Source: Asticcacaulis taihuensis (GTDB lineage: Bacteria > Pseudomonadota > Alphaproteobacteria > Caulobacterales > Caulobacteraceae). Taken from it: a stretch of DNA of 64,000 bases. A program made the translations under genes and the position numbers. The notes under the pieces were generated by a model. The model saw nothing but the letters and a program-made list of their open reading frames with translations. It was not told the DNA's origin and made no database searches. The stretch is taken from assembly GCF_900100255.1 (NCBI RefSeq), contig NZ_FMTS01000001.1, positions 1,364,001-1,428,000 of the forward strand, written 5' to 3'. Shown piece after piece: positions 62,490 to 64,000 of the stretch. Numbering within the stretch: position 1 is the first letter of the stretch; the number at the start of each line of letters is the position of its first letter.

Positions 62490-64000
62490 TTGAGCCCCTT
62501 GTCCGCCGCCCCCTCGCGCACACAGCTTATCTCCCTGCCAATCTTCTGGCAGGTGATGGGCCTTTCACTCGCCGTGCTGGTACTGGCACTGGTCATCCCC
62601 GTGCTCGTGGTGCTGAAGGCGCCCGAACCGCCGCCCTCCGGCTACAGCCTGACGGAGGCGGTGACCGCGCTCAAGACCGGCGAGGTCCGGCTGCAGAACG
62701 GCCACCGGCTGAAGGCCATCACCGTCTCCGCGCGCCCGGCCTTTATCGACAAGGCGCCGGACGCGACGGATTCCCGCGCCCTGCGGACCTATAATTTCCA
62801 GGCCGGCATTGCCCAGAAACTGGCGGCGGAACTGCATGTGCCGACGGATACGGTCTTCGTGCATATCCAGCCGCATCGCCGCTTCGATGGCGGCCCAAGA
62901 ACCTTCGCGTTTCAGCGTGACGGCTTCCCGGCCGCCGGTCCGAACGTCATGACATCGCAGGCGCCGCCCAATGACTTCCCGCGCCTGGATCAGGGCCCGG
63001 ATCAGGCACAGGGTGCGCACGAAGGGCCGGCCAGCGATATGCCGCCCGCCGACCGTGCTTTCAATCCCGGCTTTGGCGGCAATCGTGTGGTGACCTTCAA
63101 CGGCGAGACCCGCGCCGATATCTTCTATCCCGCCTTCAGCGCCGCCTGGCAACTCAAGGACGGCACCTGGCGCGTCATTACCCCGCCCAGGGAACTGATC
63201 GCCCCCTGGCAGGAGCGCCTCCTGCTCGGCTTCGTCCTGACGGCCCTGCTGATCCTGCCGCTCGCCTGGTGGCTGTCGCAGCGGCTCTCCCGGCCGATCA
63301 TCGCCTTTTCCGAAGCTGCCTCCAAGCTGAGCGTGGAGGACAATGCGCCGCCCGTGCTTTCCGTCGGCCCGCGCGAGGTGCGCGCCGCCGCCGAGGTGCT
63401 CAATGAAATGCAGGCGCGCATCCGCAAGCAGGTGGAAAGCCGCACCATGCTGATGGCGGCCATCGCCCACGACCTCAAGACGCCGCTGGCCCGGATGCGC
63501 CTGCGCATCGAGGATGTCCCCGCCCCCCTGCGCGAAAAGCTGAATAACGACATCGCCCACATGGATGGGCTGATCCGCAGCGCCATGAGCTTCACCAGCG
63601 CCCACAAGATGAACGAGACCCTGCGGCCGCTTGATTTCTCGGCGCTGGTCGACTCCTTGAGCGACGATCTGTGCGCCGTTTGCGATATGGACCCGGCACG
63701 GATCGAGGATAATATCATGGTCCGGGGCGACGCCGTGGCGCTGAAGCGTATCCTGATCAACCTGGTCGAAAACGCCGGACGCTATGCCGGCGGCTGCCGC
63801 ATCGAACTGGCGCGGCGCGGCAACAAGGCGGAACTGCGCGTCATCGATAACGGCCCCGGCCTGCCGTCCGAAGCCCTGGAAACCGTCTTCGAGCCTTTCT
63901 ACCGGCTGGAGTCCTCGCGCAACCGCGATACCGGCGGCACGGGCCTCGGCCTTTCGGTGGCGCGCGCCCTGACCGAAGCGCAAGGCGGCACACTGACGGC
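62490..64000 (+). CDS. Sensor histidine kinase, partial at the window end
   Basis: At least 503 residues, cut by the window end. The start is taken as TTG at 62490; weak upstream signals make it uncertain, and a TTG at 62499 is also possible. TM1 is at about 20-42, a periplasmic region of about 200 residues with a Pro/Asp/Gln-rich loop follows, TM2 is near 247-267, then HAMP, the H-box AIAHDLKTPLARMRLR, N-box INLVENAGRYAGG, G1 DNGPGLPSE, F-box FEPFYRLESS and G2 GGTGLGLSVA. It is partner of the upstream response regulator and resembles EnvZ/CpxA-type kinases. Confidence 0.9.
   Translation, partial: MSPLSAAPSRTQLISLPIFWQVMGLSLAVLVLALVIPVLVVLKAPEPPPSGYSLTEAVTALKTGEVRLQNGHRLKAITVSARPAFIDKAPDATDSRALRTYNFQAGIAQKLAAELHVPTDTVFVHIQPHRRFDGGPRTFAFQRDGFPAAGPNVMTSQAPPNDFPRLDQGPDQAQGAHEGPASDMPPADRAFNPGFGGNRVVTFNGETRADIFYPAFSAAWQLKDGTWRVITPPRELIAPWQERLLLGFVLTALLILPLAWWLSQRLSRPIIAFSEAASKLSVEDNAPPVLSVGPREVRAAAEVLNEMQARIRKQVESRTMLMAAIAHDLKTPLARMRLRIEDVPAPLREKLNNDIAHMDGLIRSAMSFTSAHKMNETLRPLDFSALVDSLSDDLCAVCDMDPARIEDNIMVRGDAVALKRILINLVENAGRYAGGCRIELARRGNKAELRVIDNGPGLPSEALETVFEPFYRLESSRNRDTGGTGLGLSVARALTEAQGGTLT

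Noticed and set aside
62565-63983. 472-residue minus-strand frame opposite the sensor kinase
   Set aside because: The plus strand encodes a complete set of histidine kinase boxes.

Overview
The window is a single stretch of ordinary, gene-dense chromosome from an alphaproteobacterium of the family Caulobacteraceae. Three things point there. The recN, bamD, lpxC and ftsZ genes are in Caulobacter order, and FtsZ ends with the same residues ([11 protein letters not shown]) as Caulobacter FtsZ. A ZauP/ZapA pair lies just upstream of ftsZ. The ssrA gene is the permuted, two-piece type with an ANDNFA-type tag. Base composition looks moderately GC-rich by eye (about 60%), and with the gene content this fits Asticcacaulis better than Caulobacter or Brevundimonas; the genus is an inference.

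Layout. 0-8 kb: start of a secreted protein, an Old Yellow Enzyme, a PhnA-like protein, Mrp, miaA, and two tandem exported S9 peptidases. 8-15 kb: a pentose-use locus with a FAH-fold AraD1-type enzyme, a divergent FadR-type GntR regulator, then a mutarotase lipoprotein, a pentonate dehydratase and an exported GH39 xylosidase. 15-20 kb: map with an overlapping ParD-like gene, a hexuronate-type MFS carrier behind a perfect palindrome, a HAMP protein without output domain, YccF, DUF4169 and RHH_4 proteins. 20-31 kb: uvrD, a tightly coupled P450/cyclophilin/RusA set, DUF72, a serine hydrolase with four C-terminal membrane segments, sspB, a twice-frameshifted globin chemoreceptor and an esterase. 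31.6-32 kb: ssrA (tmRNA). 32-38 kb: DUF4142, aldo/keto reductase, an aldehyde dehydrogenase divergent from a GAF-Fis regulator with twin operators, and a GIN-domain protein. 39.3-39.7 kb: an operon of three paralogous 28-30 residue membrane microproteins. 39.7-48.4 kb: fumC, an ABC exporter, an H1-like protein, prmA, a secreted protein, aminopeptidase P. 48.6-58 kb: two tiny genes, ligA, recN, bamD, lpxC, ftsZ, a probable 6S RNA, zapA, zauP. 58-64 kb: tkt, two EF-hand proteins, and a two-component system cut by the window end.

How genes work together. tmRNA and SspB are parts of one pathway: tagging of stalled peptides and delivery to ClpXP. ZauP, ZapA and FtsZ act in the Z ring, and the ftsZ leader holds a near-consensus CtrA box and three GANTC sites. 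The 8-15 kb locus would take xylo-oligosaccharide to xylose and on to a 2-keto-3-deoxy-pentonate; the sugar dehydrogenase and transporter are not in the window.

No tRNA, rRNA, transposase, integrase, prophage module or CRISPR array was seen. Intergenic space is instead marked by short dispersed repeats: a GC-rich palindromic family (six copies plus one half copy, always just past a stop codon), a CACAGATT inverted-repeat family (two copies), and a 20-bp repeat. The most novel-looking items are the microprotein operon and the bipartite motif it shares with the GIN-domain gene leader.
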